64,000 nt of DNA from CBDFMR01 sp965249765 (GTDB taxonomy: Bacteria; Bacteroidota; Bacteroidia; Chitinophagales; Saprospiraceae), in NCBI GenBank assembly GCA_965249765.1, contig CBDFMR010000005.1, positions 1,798,001 through 1,862,000 on the forward strand. Direction: 5' to 3'. The notes below the pieces were generated by a model. The model did no database searches. It saw only the letters and a program-made list of their open reading frames with translations, and had not been told where the DNA came from. Below, in pieces: positions 26,632-37,081 of this stretch (position 1 is the first letter of the stretch; each line of letters starts with the position of its first letter). The translations under genes and the position numbers were made by a program.

Positions 26632-26659
26632 TTGTGGTAAGATACTTGCTGTATATTTG
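26632..26659 (+). promoter_or_regulatory. Candidate Bacteroidota promoter of tamB
   Basis: TTG at 26632-26634, 17 bases, then TATATTTG at 26652-26659, which fits TAnnTTTG. Only 12 bases lie between this element and the ATG at 26672, implying a very short leader. This supports ATG 26672 over the upstream TTG at 26657. Confidence 0.6.
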
Positions 26660-26671
26660 TTGAAGTTACGG

Positions 26672-29600
26672 ATGTCAGATAGTAAAAATAAGGACGTTAA
26701 AAACAAAATGTTGACTCGTTGGGGACCCGGGAAATGGGCCAAACGGACCGCTAGGTCGGTTTTTTTTATTGTAATGCTTCCATTTATTGTAGCACTGGCA
26801 TTTCAAATTCCTGCAGTTCAAGACTGGACAATCCGTAAGATAACTGACCTACTTAGTAAACAGTTGGAGACCGAGGTAACCGTCGAGAAGGCCAGATTGG
26901 ATGTCTTCGATGGATTTGTAATGGATAACTTTAATATTCAGGGGAATCATGGAGACACTTTACTTCATGCCAAGCATTTGGGTGTCTCATTATGGAAAAG
27001 TCTCTTCTCTCTTTTTCAAAATAAACTCAGCCTCAAAGAAGTACGACTTGAGACTGCAATTCTAAATCTTGTAAGAGAAGAAGGAGAACAAGATTTTTTT
27101 TATAAAACCTTGCTCCAAAGACTCGATACTGGAGGTGAAGAACAAGTGTCCAACAAAGGTAGCAGTAAGCCTCTAGAGTTATCATTAGAAAGAATCCTTG
27201 TTCAAGATCTTCAGATGATCATTAATGACCAAGTCCATAGGGAGCATCACAACACTTATATAAGTGAGGGGCAGATAGACATAGAAAGCCTGGATCGTGA
27301 TAATGGTTTAATAGTCTTTAACCGCGTCGATCTCAAGAATCCTGTAATACGAATTTCTAAGAATGGACAGGGACAACATATCGATGAAGAGATCAAGGAG
27401 GATAGTAAAGTTTTGACAGAAGCCATGGATACCTTTCTGATCAAAGTCAAGATACTGACAGTGGCTGACGGAACTTTCTACTATGACAATAACACCATAC
27501 CATCGGCTGGACACGACAACATAGACTACAACCACTTAGGAGTTGAACAATTCCAATTGGAAATGCAAGACTTTTCTTATCGTACTGATTTTTCTATCTC
27601 TGCACGATTAGACGAGCTTTCTTTTATAGAGAAGAACGGATTTGAGTTTTCCAAAATGACTTCTTCTCTGGTCGAGGCAAATAATAAAAAGATAGAGCTT
27701 CATGACCTTTACCTTGAGGCTGGCAAATCAGTTATTAGAGATCATTTTCGTCTTAAGTACCGTGATCTTTCTGACTTATCAGATTTTACCAATAAAGTTT
27801 ACATGACTGCGGATTTCAATGATTCTAGGGTATCAATGCGCGAACTGCTTTACTTCGTGCCGGCATTGTCCGAAAACCCATTTTTTATGGCAAATAAGGA
27901 TAAAACATTTGAAATCAACGGTAAATATTCTGGAAGAATAAATAAATTTTACGGCCAAGACATGATCGTGAGAAGTGGAAACGACTTTGTGTTTAAAGGT
28001 ACACTCAATGCAAGAAATATAAACGACCCAAGTCGGGCTTTGATCAACCTGAAAATTAATGAGCTGAGTTCTAATATCGTCAGTCTGGAACAAATCATTC
28101 CAGGCTTCAAGCCAACTGAGAACTTTTACCGATTGGGGAAGATTGGATTCGCAGGAAGGTTTGATGGTTACTTTGAAGATTTTGTAGCCTATGGAAAGTT
28201 GAATTCTGACATCGGAACGGCAGATCTGGATATGCACTTAGGTGTTCAAGATGGGAAAAAGAAAGCAACTTATTCTGGTACATTGTCACTAAATGATTTT
28301 CAGCTTGACAAATGGTCAGGTAGTGACAAATTTGGCCTAACTAGTGTTAGCTTGGAAGTAAAAGATGGAAAAAGCTTAGTCCTCGACAATGCATCAGCCG
28401 ATATTAATGGAAAACTAAATCGATTTGAATACAAGGGATACATTTATGAGAATCTTATCCTTGACGGAAAAATAGAAGCCAATCAATTCCGGGGAAAAAT
28501 GAGCATTGAGGACGAGAATATTGATATGGACTTCGACGGAGCTGTAGTTCTTACGGGTAGCCTTCCATCATTTGATTTTGTTGCCGCCATACGAAAATTG
28601 AATCTCTTTGCCTTGAACCTATACAGTGAACCAATGGCTGTCTCTGGCGATATAGACGTCAATCTACGAGGAAACGATCTTTCGACACTGGATGGAAAAG
28701 GTAGCATCAATTCATTGACCATTGAATCTAAAGATACCATCTACCACGTTGACAGCTTAGAGCTTGCCTCATTTCCTGTCATTGATGGTAGGGCCATATC
28801 ACTTCAGTCTGACATTGCCGATGCTACTATAAGAGGAAAGGTCAATTACCAAAAGGTGCCATCAGTAGTAAAGCAGATACTGAAGGAAAATTATGGATAT
28901 CATTTCAGGCAATGGAAAATTAATCCGTCCGACCTCACAGACACAGATTTCACCTTCGATATTCATGTAAAGGATAGTAGAAACCTCCTTGACCTTGCAG
29001 GATTGGCTGGTGTTACGGTATCAGAATTGATTGCTAAAGGAAAGGTCGATTCACGTTCTGATTTCATGCAGGCGAAAGTCAGTTTTGACAAATTTGCAAT
29101 GCCAGACTTAGCTACGAGTGGGGGATTGATCACTTTAGATAGTCGCAAGTCAAATGGGAATATAGATTTCATTCTAGATACGCTTTGGTCCCGGGGTAGA
29201 TTTCTCGATAACGTTGCCACCTCGGCAAGATTCAATGGTGACACCATCAGGTTGAGGGTAGATCTTGCCAATCTTGCTGATACCATAAGAAGCATAGATC
29301 TAGTAACATTGATTGCACCACATAGTGAGGGATATGAGTTAAGTTTCCATGAAAAGGACCTTGATATATTAGGCAACAAATGGACGATTTCCAGTGGTAA
29401 CTCCTTGGTTCTAGGCAATAAATTTCATGCGATCTCAGATCTTGAATTGAGCGATGGTAGTAGTAGAGTCGTACTAAGGGATATTAATAATAAAGGTCTC
29501 GCATTTAATTTTGAAAATTTTGATGTACTACTCTTGAGCGAGCTTATAAGCTATGATAAAATGGATTTCGGAGGCAAAGGCGAGTTTGGCTTTTTTGTAT

Positions 29601-31510
29601 CAGATTTATATGGTGATAGAGACGTAAATATTAGCCTTGATGTTCCTGGTTTTACAATTAATGATGATCCATTTGGAAAACTATTTGCACAGGTAACAAA
29701 GAAAATCGACGGCCCTTTTGACGGTGCTATGTATGTAAGGAGGGAGGAGATGGACATCTGGGCTGAAGGAAAATATGACGAGAAAAATAAATTGGTAGAT
29801 GCTCGATTAAGATCGGAGAATGCTCCTCTTGCTATCATGGAATATATAATTCCAGAAGGCATTTCTAATACCAAAGGCGATGGTACGGTCGATGTTAAGG
29901 TAAAAGGTCCTATTTCAGATATTAAGTTAGATGGAAAGGTGTTTCTTGAAAACTGTGAGACGACGATTGATTATCTCGGGACCACATTTTTATTTGACAA
30001 GCAGACAATGACCATCACGGAGAATACGATGAGTTTTGACAGAGGTGTTGTCAGTGACCCTGAAGGAAACATAGGTTACATAGACGGAGATCTGTTCCAC
30101 AATCTTTTACAGGACTTCAGAATGGCTATAAGGATGTACTCCGATAAATTTGTTATGCTCAATACCAATAAGTTTGATAATCCATTATACTATGGTTATG
30201 GACGAGGAGAGGTGGACGTCTTCGTATCAGGTTCCTTCTCAGGTGCTAATTTTAAAGTAAATGCTATCACGGGGCCTGGCACAGTATTGTCCATACCAGT
30301 AAATAACACAGGAACAGATTACAACGAGAGCTTTGTTTCCTTTGTAGACAGAGATGCTCCAGCCGACGAAAGTGAAAAGGATAAGTTTGAATTGAAAGGC
30401 GTCGATGTGGACATGAATCTGACCCTTACAGAAGATGCTACTGTAGAGATCATTTTCAATGAGAAACTAGGTGACATCATCAGAGGGACTGGTAATGGAG
30501 ATTTGCAAATAGCTGCTAAGAGATCGGGTGAATTTACCGTCTTCGGCCAATACGTTATAGAGAGAGGGAAGTACTTATTCACTTTCTTTGACATCGGATC
30601 TAAAGCCTTTGATATCATCAATGGAGGTAGGGTATTATGGACAGGTGACCCTATCAATGCGGACCTGGACATTCGTGCTAAGTACGAAGATCTACGAACG
30701 TCACTTAGCGTATTTCTTCAAGAATATTTAGCAACTAGAGAGCAAGGAGATGAGCTAGTGCGGGAAGCCACTCGAAAGACGGATGTAGATTTACTCCTGC
30801 ATATCGGTGGGCAGCTCTACTCACCTAGGGTTAGTTTTGATTTGGAATTTCCCTCATTGGAAGCAGGAGAATTGAGATCTTATGTTGACAGCAAGGTGCG
30901 TGCTCTGAGAGAGAATGAAAGTGCCCTTAATGCTCAAGTTGCAGGGTTGCTTTTTTTCAGATCTTTCTTGCCATACAACAATCCATTGGGTGGACAATTA
31001 TTTACTACCGGCAACCTAGTCCAGACTGGAAGTGGCACTCTGAGTGAGTTTGTATCAAGCCAGTTTTCTATACTCATATCAAGCCTATTGAATGAGGCTA
31101 TTGCTGATAATGCCATATTCTCAAGCGTAGACTTCTCGATAGGACTCAATCAAAATACTGACATCTATAACAATGTCGATGCTAGCCTTTTTGATATTTT
31201 CAATCCTGATGAAATCGAGCTCCAAATAAATCCTACATTTAAATTTTTAGACGAGAAACTTTCAGCGAAGGTAGGAGGCAATTATGTTAGGAATTCGGCC
31301 TTTATACCTCAAAATTCTATCATACCTGATTTTGCTCTAGAGTATTTTATTACAGATGACAGAAAACTCAAGATACGATTCTATGGTCGCTATGATTTTG
31401 ATGAAGTGGACCCTGAACGAAAGCAAAAGTATGGTCTAGGGCTAAGCTGGCGCCATGAATTTGGGTCACTATCTAAGATCAATAATCACCTAGAGAATAT
31501 TGTCAACTAG
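26672..31510 (+). CDS. tamB: TamB-like translocation and assembly module protein
   Basis: About 1612 residues, comparable to TamB. A single N-terminal membrane anchor lies at about 25-48 (SVFFIVMLPFIVALAFQIP), followed by LTDLLSKQL-type beta-helix leader and a very long repetitive beta-rich region characteristic of AsmA/TamB bridge proteins, which form a hydrophobic groove spanning the periplasm. The C-terminal part (from about 1200) contains the conserved DUF490/TamB domain, with FGQYVIERGKYLFTFFDIGS and GLGLSWRHEFG near the end. It works with the Omp85 partner TamL (gene at 13413-15809), possibly in phospholipid or protein delivery to the outer membrane. Confidence 0.92.
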   Translation: MSDSKNKDVKNKMLTRWGPGKWAKRTARSVFFIVMLPFIVALAFQIPAVQDWTIRKITDLLSKQLETEVTVEKARLDVFDGFVMDNFNIQGNHGDTLLHAKHLGVSLWKSLFSLFQNKLSLKEVRLETAILNLVREEGEQDFFYKTLLQRLDTGGEEQVSNKGSSKPLELSLERILVQDLQMIINDQVHREHHNTYISEGQIDIESLDRDNGLIVFNRVDLKNPVIRISKNGQGQHIDEEIKEDSKVLTEAMDTFLIKVKILTVADGTFYYDNNTIPSAGHDNIDYNHLGVEQFQLEMQDFSYRTDFSISARLDELSFIEKNGFEFSKMTSSLVEANNKKIELHDLYLEAGKSVIRDHFRLKYRDLSDLSDFTNKVYMTADFNDSRVSMRELLYFVPALSENPFFMANKDKTFEINGKYSGRINKFYGQDMIVRSGNDFVFKGTLNARNINDPSRALINLKINELSSNIVSLEQIIPGFKPTENFYRLGKIGFAGRFDGYFEDFVAYGKLNSDIGTADLDMHLGVQDGKKKATYSGTLSLNDFQLDKWSGSDKFGLTSVSLEVKDGKSLVLDNASADINGKLNRFEYKGYIYENLILDGKIEANQFRGKMSIEDENIDMDFDGAVVLTGSLPSFDFVAAIRKLNLFALNLYSEPMAVSGDIDVNLRGNDLSTLDGKGSINSLTIESKDTIYHVDSLELASFPVIDGRAISLQSDIADATIRGKVNYQKVPSVVKQILKENYGYHFRQWKINPSDLTDTDFTFDIHVKDSRNLLDLAGLAGVTVSELIAKGKVDSRSDFMQAKVSFDKFAMPDLATSGGLITLDSRKSNGNIDFILDTLWSRGRFLDNVATSARFNGDTIRLRVDLANLADTIRSIDLVTLIAPHSEGYELSFHEKDLDILGNKWTISSGNSLVLGNKFHAISDLELSDGSSRVVLRDINNKGLAFNFENFDVLLLSELISYDKMDFGGKGEFGFFVSDLYGDRDVNISLDVPGFTINDDPFGKLFAQVTKKIDGPFDGAMYVRREEMDIWAEGKYDEKNKLVDARLRSENAPLAIMEYIIPEGISNTKGDGTVDVKVKGPISDIKLDGKVFLENCETTIDYLGTTFLFDKQTMTITENTMSFDRGVVSDPEGNIGYIDGDLFHNLLQDFRMAIRMYSDKFVMLNTNKFDNPLYYGYGRGEVDVFVSGSFSGANFKVNAITGPGTVLSIPVNNTGTDYNESFVSFVDRDAPADESEKDKFELKGVDVDMNLTLTEDATVEIIFNEKLGDIIRGTGNGDLQIAAKRSGEFTVFGQYVIERGKYLFTFFDIGSKAFDIINGGRVLWTGDPINADLDIRAKYEDLRTSLSVFLQEYLATREQGDELVREATRKTDVDLLLHIGGQLYSPRVSFDLEFPSLEAGELRSYVDSKVRALRENESALNAQVAGLLFFRSFLPYNNPLGGQLFTTGNLVQTGSGTLSEFVSSQFSILISSLLNEAIADNAIFSSVDFSIGLNQNTDIYNNVDASLFDIFNPDEIELQINPTFKFLDEKLSAKVGGNYVRNSAFIPQNSIIPDFALEYFITDDRKLKIRFYGRYDFDEVDPERKQKYGLGLSWRHEFGSLSKINNHLENIVN

Positions 31511-31525
31511 GGAATAGTATAAGTC

Positions 31526-31574
31526 AGAAGGTAAAATTAGGATCTAACTCCATCCATTCTGAACTCTACCTTCT
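31526..31574. terminator. Possible bidirectional terminator between tamB and the TonB-like gene
   Basis: AGAAGGTA (31526-31533) and TACCTTCT (31567-31574) are complementary, with a 33-base loop and no long T-run. It lies between the convergent ends of two genes. Weak support. Confidence 0.3.
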
Positions 31575-31585
31575 AGATTCAATTC

Positions 31586-32587
31586 CTATCCACCATTTAA
31601 TTTGTTGATGTCGCTCTGATCGATATTGAAGTATAATCTCCCGCATTGTTCTTTAGGAGCACTAAAGTCTGGTTCGAATTTATAGCCTTTAGCTGCCTTA
31701 GCCATTTCCTTCAACTGTTTCCGATTTGTCAACGTAGTTTCATCCCATATAATCTCTACAGTTTGAACAATACCTAATCTATTAACACAGATTTTGAACG
31801 CTAATTTCGCTGAGCCAGTCATTTCTTTCAAAACTGCTCCAGTATTTTTGTATATCACTTTTCTTCCAAAGATTCCATGTCCACTACCATCATACATGCC
31901 GCTGCCAGAACCACCATCACCCATGCCTTCATCACCATCATCGCCTTTGGTTTTTCCTTTACCGTCCCCTTTACTTCCTTTACCTGCCCCACCACCTTCT
32001 CCTTCAAATACGGATGGATTCCCTCCTTCATCATCAGCTTCCATATCATTACTTGAGGGCACTTCAGCTTCTACAGCAGGTTCTTCACTTCCTTCTTCCT
32101 CCACGGGTTCTACCACCGGATCTTCTACTGGTTCGGGTATCTCTTCAAATTCTGCATCTTCCATTTCGAGATCTTCTTCAATCGCCTCAATCTCAGCCTC
32201 CTCAACCACCACATCGGTTACAACTGGGTCTGTAGGCTGAGGTTCTATCTCGGTCTTAGTTTTAGGAAGCTCTACAGGCTGTGTTTTTACCTTTACTTCA
32301 ACTTCGGTTTTCTTAGGTGTAACCTCTATTTTTTTGACTTCCTCTTTGGGACGTGTGTCACCTTCATCATCTTTGGTGTACTTACTGAGTGAGCTCTCTT
32401 TGAATTCAATAAATTCTACTTCCACTGCGTACTGAGTATCAATATTCTCACTTGGGTCATGGCTCATGTAAAACCACATGGCACAAAACAGTAGGCCAGC
32501 ATGCGTAAACAATGAGATACGCATTCCCTTCTTCTTGTTGGCTTTCTCGAAGCTGAAATTATCGGCATTCATATTATTGATATTCAT
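31586..32587 (-). CDS. TonB-like energy transducer protein
   Basis: 333 residues. A single transmembrane helix lies at about 23-42 (RISLFTHAGLLFCAMWFY), followed by a Glu/Pro/Val-rich periplasmic linker (about 75-190), a Gly/Asp-rich flexible stretch (about 200-245; GGGAGKGSKGDGKGKTKGDD) and a TonB-like C-terminal domain with KLAFKICVNRLGIVQTVEI. TonB couples the inner-membrane proton force, through ExbB/ExbD, to outer-membrane receptors. No exbB or exbD genes are adjacent, and the C-terminal half is somewhat divergent, so a TonB role is likely but not certain. Convergent with tamB. Confidence 0.75.
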   Translation of the reverse strand: MNINNMNADNFSFEKANKKKGMRISLFTHAGLLFCAMWFYMSHDPSENIDTQYAVEVEFIEFKESSLSKYTKDDEGDTRPKEEVKKIEVTPKKTEVEVKVKTQPVELPKTKTEIEPQPTDPVVTDVVVEEAEIEAIEEDLEMEDAEFEEIPEPVEDPVVEPVEEEGSEEPAVEAEVPSSNDMEADDEGGNPSVFEGEGGGAGKGSKGDGKGKTKGDDGDEGMGDGGSGSGMYDGSGHGIFGRKVIYKNTGAVLKEMTGSAKLAFKICVNRLGIVQTVEIIWDETTLTNRKQLKEMAKAAKGYKFEPDFSAPKEQCGRLYFNIDQSDINKLNGG

Positions 32588-32686
32588 GACAGTAAGTTTA
32601 TTGTACTACGTATGATTAACGCAAAATAGGGTTAAATATATATTAAGAAGTTAAAAGTAATATTTTACTCATGAAGCGAATCGTAA

Positions 32687-34756
32687 TTAACTGGAAAGGC
32701 CATGTTCTACATTTTTTCCGATTCGCACAAGAATAAGCCATAGTACCGCTATACTAGCTAGGAGTAATACGAAGCAGATGAGCAAGCCTCCTCCGAAGTA
32801 AGTTGACAGAGTTACAGCCATCAAACTAACGACACCAACAGTCAATGCATAAGGTAATTGCGTCTTGACATGATCGATGTGATTGCAGTCTGTAGCGAGA
32901 GAACTCAATATGGTCGTATCTGAAATAGGGGAGCAATGATCCCCCAGAACCGAGGCAGCAAGCACAGTAGCAATTACATTGAGCAATAGCTCCATACTCA
33001 CCTCAGGTGATATTCCATTGGCCTGACATACGGCGTAGGTTGTAGGGATGGCTATAGGATATAAGATGGCCATCGTACTCCAGCTGGATCCTGTAGAGAA
33101 AGCAATAGCTGCCGCCAACACAAATATCACAGTAGGCACTAGGTAAGGATTGATAGAATCAGCCAATGTTGAGCTCAGAAATTCTGCCGTGTGTAATTCA
33201 TTGGTGGTAATGGCAAGGGCCCATGCCATCGTAAGAATGATAAGAGCAGGAAGCATTGTTTTAAAGCCCGTTGTCATCCAATGCATGGTGTCAAACAGAT
33301 TCATTATCCGCTGTGACACTGTGAGAATGATTGCTATTACAACGCCTGACAATGATGCCCATATTAACGCTGTATAGGAATCCGAGGCGCCGATAAGTTT
33401 ACCTAGTTTCGAGAAAAATGAAGCATTACCATCTAGCAAAGATCCTATGCTTGACCAGACAGAACTCCAATTGTTATTGATCGATGGATCAATTTCCTGA
33501 AGTGTGCCATATAAACTTTCCATGCCTGTATCAACCAAACCAAACATGGTCATACCAATAACCACGAATACCGGTATCGCAGCATTATACCACCTCAATT
33601 TTGCTCCCTTCACGGGTGTGAGGTCCTCCATGTCAGGCTCATCTTCATCATCGGTTTTAGCAGGGGATACTTGACCAGTTGTGAAGGCACGACGGTCGGC
33701 CTTTAACATAGGTCCGAAGTCTCTTCGCATATAGATGACCATCAAGACAAAGATCAAAGTGAGGATAGGGTAGAACGAGTATTTGAGAGAACTGATAAAC
33801 AATACATAGGCACTACTGTCCGTAGCGAGAGCGATTCGAGTCATCGCATCATCTATGTATCCTAGCTCAGCACCTATCCATGTTGTGATAAATGCAATGG
33901 CCGATACAGGAGCAGCTGTACTATCAACAATGTATGCTAGTTTCTCTCGCGATATTCTAAATTTGTCAGTCACAGGCCTCATGGTATTTCCTACGATGAG
34001 CGTATTGGCATAATCATCAAAGAAAATCGCAATCCCAAGTAACCAGGTAATTATCGAACTGCTTCTCTTAGAGCGGGCGTATTTAGACAAGCTCCTTACC
34101 ACCCCGGCCATGCCACCATTCTTAGATATGATAGCAACCATACCACCTATGAGCAATGAAAAGACAATGACCGCAAGGTGCCCCCCATCATTTAGGGCAT
34201 TGACGACATAGTTTGTTACAGAATTAAATAATGACTCTAGAAAATAGTACATCGACTCTATTCTCAATCCACCCGCAATAAAGGCTCCTGACCAAATGCC
34301 CGCAAATAAGGAGAGAATAACCTCTTTAAAAATCAAAGCGAGAATAATGGCAAGCAAAGGAGGTATGATGGATAGCCATAATGGTATATTCTTAATGCGA
34401 TGGGCTCTATCCGTTCGAGCAACATGAGTTAATGAATGATGCCCTCCATTTTCATTCTGGTACGAAAGAAAAAGTAGTTCGCCTCCGTGGTCTGTATTTA
34501 CATCGATTCTTGATTGTCCATTTCTGAAAATGAGTTCCGTTTCCTCGCCATTTAGCTTGAGCTTGAACTTTCCACAATCTACATTAGGTGCCTTGAGGAG
34601 CAATGAACCTTTAGATTCGATGATGTCGAGACGTGATACTGACTCAAGAGAAGGATAACCTAGCGAGTCTATGGTTTTTTGGTCACATTGTGAATAAAGA
34701 GCACATGTAAGGCTTATCACAACAAGCACAAACGACAATCTCACCAAGTATATCAT
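32687..34756 (-). CDS. NhaC-family sodium/proton antiporter with exported N-terminal extension
   Basis: About 689 residues from ATG 34756; an in-frame ATG at 34810 would add 18 basic residues before the signal segment. A signal peptide-like helix (IYLVRLSFVLVVISLTCALY) and about 95 non-membrane residues with a beta-domain character precede a normal NhaC core of about 11 membrane helices, which starts at IPLWLSIIPPLLAIILALIF. Signature segments FFDDYANTLIVGNTMRPV and STGSSWSTMAILYPIAIP are present. The transporter exchanges Na+ for H+ across the inner membrane. The added domain would face the periplasm and is unusual; a carbohydrate- or cation-binding role is conjecture. Confidence 0.88.
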   Translation of the reverse strand: MIYLVRLSFVLVVISLTCALYSQCDQKTIDSLGYPSLESVSRLDIIESKGSLLLKAPNVDCGKFKLKLNGEETELIFRNGQSRIDVNTDHGGELLFLSYQNENGGHHSLTHVARTDRAHRIKNIPLWLSIIPPLLAIILALIFKEVILSLFAGIWSGAFIAGGLRIESMYYFLESLFNSVTNYVVNALNDGGHLAVIVFSLLIGGMVAIISKNGGMAGVVRSLSKYARSKRSSSIITWLLGIAIFFDDYANTLIVGNTMRPVTDKFRISREKLAYIVDSTAAPVSAIAFITTWIGAELGYIDDAMTRIALATDSSAYVLFISSLKYSFYPILTLIFVLMVIYMRRDFGPMLKADRRAFTTGQVSPAKTDDEDEPDMEDLTPVKGAKLRWYNAAIPVFVVIGMTMFGLVDTGMESLYGTLQEIDPSINNNWSSVWSSIGSLLDGNASFFSKLGKLIGASDSYTALIWASLSGVVIAIILTVSQRIMNLFDTMHWMTTGFKTMLPALIILTMAWALAITTNELHTAEFLSSTLADSINPYLVPTVIFVLAAAIAFSTGSSWSTMAILYPIAIPTTYAVCQANGISPEVSMELLLNVIATVLAASVLGDHCSPISDTTILSSLATDCNHIDHVKTQLPYALTVGVVSLMAVTLSTYFGGGLLICFVLLLASIAVLWLILVRIGKNVEHGLSS

Positions 34757-34825
34757 ATATGTTGATTTGGAAATTCGTTTAAAGAAAGAGATTATTTTAT
34801 ACTTGTACAATAATCAAGCAATTAA

Positions 34826-37081
34826 ATGTTGAAGCGAATAGGTTATCCATTCTTAGCACTATTAATGATTAGTGTCCAGTCTATGGGACAGACATTTCAG
34901 AATCTCGAGTGTGAAGTTATTCTCGAAGGTGATCAATTGATAAATCCTTTTACAGGTGGAATCAATGCACCACAATTTAATACCCTTGACATAAATTTAG
35001 ACGGTCTCGATGATCTCTTGATTTTTGACAGAGTCGGAAATGTGGCAATACCCTATTTGCATAATGGAGATCTTAGTAGCCCTGGTTTTATTCATGCTCC
35101 AGAATACAAATACTTATTTGATCATCTCAACAACTGGGTCTTAACCCGTGATTACAACAATGACGGTATAATGGATCTTTTTTCTGCTCCCGAAGGCTCG
35201 GGCTTACCGGCTATCGAGGTGAGAAAGGGAAAAATTGACAATGGCGTTCTTGGCTTTGAGCTCGTCAAGTTTGATGTGGACGACTACAATATTCTTTATT
35301 TCAAATTGGGCGATAAGTATTTCAACATCTATGTGTCAAATATTGATAAACCAGAGATCATTGATGTTGACAATGACGGCGATCTTGATGTCTTGGCTTT
35401 TGAATCTGGAGGAAGTACTGCTTTCTGGTACAAGAATGAGGTTATAGAACAGGGATTGGGACTTGATACTTTCTCTTTTGTTTTAGGTGACATGTGTTGG
35501 GGAAAATTTGAAGAGAGCTCATTAGGTGAGCAAATAAGCCTTAGCGATAATGCTTCAGATTGCTTCGGAAACGTTAATGACCCAGCTATCGATCTGAGGC
35601 ACTCAGGCTCAACATTGACTTGTATCGATGAAGATGATGATGGTGACTATGAGGTAATAATAGGAGACTTGACAAGTGAGAGAATGGTGAGGTTATTCAA
35701 TGCCGGAGATGAAAATAATGCATGGATGAATGCGGGTGATGTTACTTACCCATCCTATGATTCTCCAGTAGATCTTGCCTTCTTTAATGCAGCTTATTAC
35801 CAAGACGTAACCTTTGATGATAAAAGGGATCTTATTGTTGCTCCCAACGCAGTAAACAACATCAATAATTATAATAATACCCTAATCTATCGCAATATCA
35901 ACACAGACAATCTGCCCGTTTTTGAGCTTTCGTCTACAGATTTATTCGCTAGTGAGATGATCGATTTTGGGGACATTTGCAATCCGGTTTTTGTAGACTA
36001 TAATGTGGATGGACTTATTGACATCGTCGCTGGATCTAATGGAAAATATACTGGTACTGCAAGCAAGCAAAGTGCGCTTTATTTATTAGAAAATACGGGG
36101 ACTGCAACTCAACCACGATTTGAGTTGGTAGATGAAGATTTTGCTGATATGAAGACCCCCGCAGCTCAAACTAGCAATCTTGCACCAGCATTTGGTGATC
36201 TGGATAATGACGGTGATCAAGATATGGTCGTCGGAGACCAGGCTGGTAAGTTATTTTATCTTGAAAACCTGGCCGGTCCAGGTAATGAAATGATATTTGG
36301 TACGCCAGTATATGAGTATATGTCAATATTCATCGGCCAAAATGCTAAACCAAACATCTTCGACTTAAATGAAGACGGGCTCTACGATCTTATCATAGGA
36401 GAGAGAAATGTAAATACCTTTCAAGATACCATTTTAGGAAATGTCAATTTCTTTAAAAATATAGGTCAAAGTGACAATGCTGTCTTTGATATGAATAGTG
36501 ACAATGGCAATCATCTACCTACTCTTGGCCGGATCAATACGCGAGATGTTGGATCATCAGTAGGTAGCAGCGCTCCTTATATATTTGATACAGGAAGTGA
36601 CTTTCTTTTATTTACTGGCAGCGATAAGGGCCTTGTAAAAGTATATCGTGACATTAAAGGAAATGTAGAAGGAGTGTTTACCAGGACGGATAGTATTTTC
36701 GGTAACATACGTGAAGGAAGAAGGACGGCCCCTGCTGTAGCTGACATCAATGATGATGGCATTCTGGAGATCATGGTGGGTAATGATAGGGGTGGTCTAA
36801 GGATATTCGTGACAAACCTGAGCATGGATGGCAGCAATGGAATTGATCCTATTTCTACAATAAATAGTCTTACGCTTTATCCCAATCCTACCCATCAATA
36901 TCTACATATTTCTTCTTTAGAGCGGAAGCAAATATCTTACCTCATACATGACGTTTCTGGTAGGCTCATTGCTCGTGATCAGATTTCTTCAGAGGGTCGT
37001 ATAGATGTGTCTACTCTAAATGCCGGGATCTATTTCATCAAGATGGAAAATGGCTTGGCCGGACGTTTTATCAAAATCTAG
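34826..37081 (+). CDS. Secreted FG-GAP/VCBS-repeat protein with type IX sorting tail
   Basis: 751 residues with a signal peptide (about 1-21). Repeats with Asp-rich calcium-loop patterns recur through the protein: DVDNDGDLDVLAFES, DNDGDQDMVVGDQ and DINDDGILEIMVGN, giving a beta-propeller. The last ~75 residues (YPNPTHQYLHISSLE, VSGRLIARDQISSEG, STLNAGIYFIKMENG) are a T9SS type A sorting domain, so the protein is exported by the PorSS and probably attached to the cell surface. Its binding target is unknown. The stop codon overlaps that of the convergent PLP gene inside a CTAG. Confidence 0.92.
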   Translation: MLKRIGYPFLALLMISVQSMGQTFQNLECEVILEGDQLINPFTGGINAPQFNTLDINLDGLDDLLIFDRVGNVAIPYLHNGDLSSPGFIHAPEYKYLFDHLNNWVLTRDYNNDGIMDLFSAPEGSGLPAIEVRKGKIDNGVLGFELVKFDVDDYNILYFKLGDKYFNIYVSNIDKPEIIDVDNDGDLDVLAFESGGSTAFWYKNEVIEQGLGLDTFSFVLGDMCWGKFEESSLGEQISLSDNASDCFGNVNDPAIDLRHSGSTLTCIDEDDDGDYEVIIGDLTSERMVRLFNAGDENNAWMNAGDVTYPSYDSPVDLAFFNAAYYQDVTFDDKRDLIVAPNAVNNINNYNNTLIYRNINTDNLPVFELSSTDLFASEMIDFGDICNPVFVDYNVDGLIDIVAGSNGKYTGTASKQSALYLLENTGTATQPRFELVDEDFADMKTPAAQTSNLAPAFGDLDNDGDQDMVVGDQAGKLFYLENLAGPGNEMIFGTPVYEYMSIFIGQNAKPNIFDLNEDGLYDLIIGERNVNTFQDTILGNVNFFKNIGQSDNAVFDMNSDNGNHLPTLGRINTRDVGSSVGSSAPYIFDTGSDFLLFTGSDKGLVKVYRDIKGNVEGVFTRTDSIFGNIREGRRTAPAVADINDDGILEIMVGNDRGGLRIFVTNLSMDGSNGIDPISTINSLTLYPNPTHQYLHISSLERKQISYLIHDVSGRLIARDQISSEGRIDVSTLNAGIYFIKMENGLAGRFIKI

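Noticed and set aside
31794..32240. A 148-codon plus-strand frame rich in Ser and Pro
   Set aside because: Antisense to the Glu/Pro/Gly-rich linker of the TonB-like gene; low complexity explains it.
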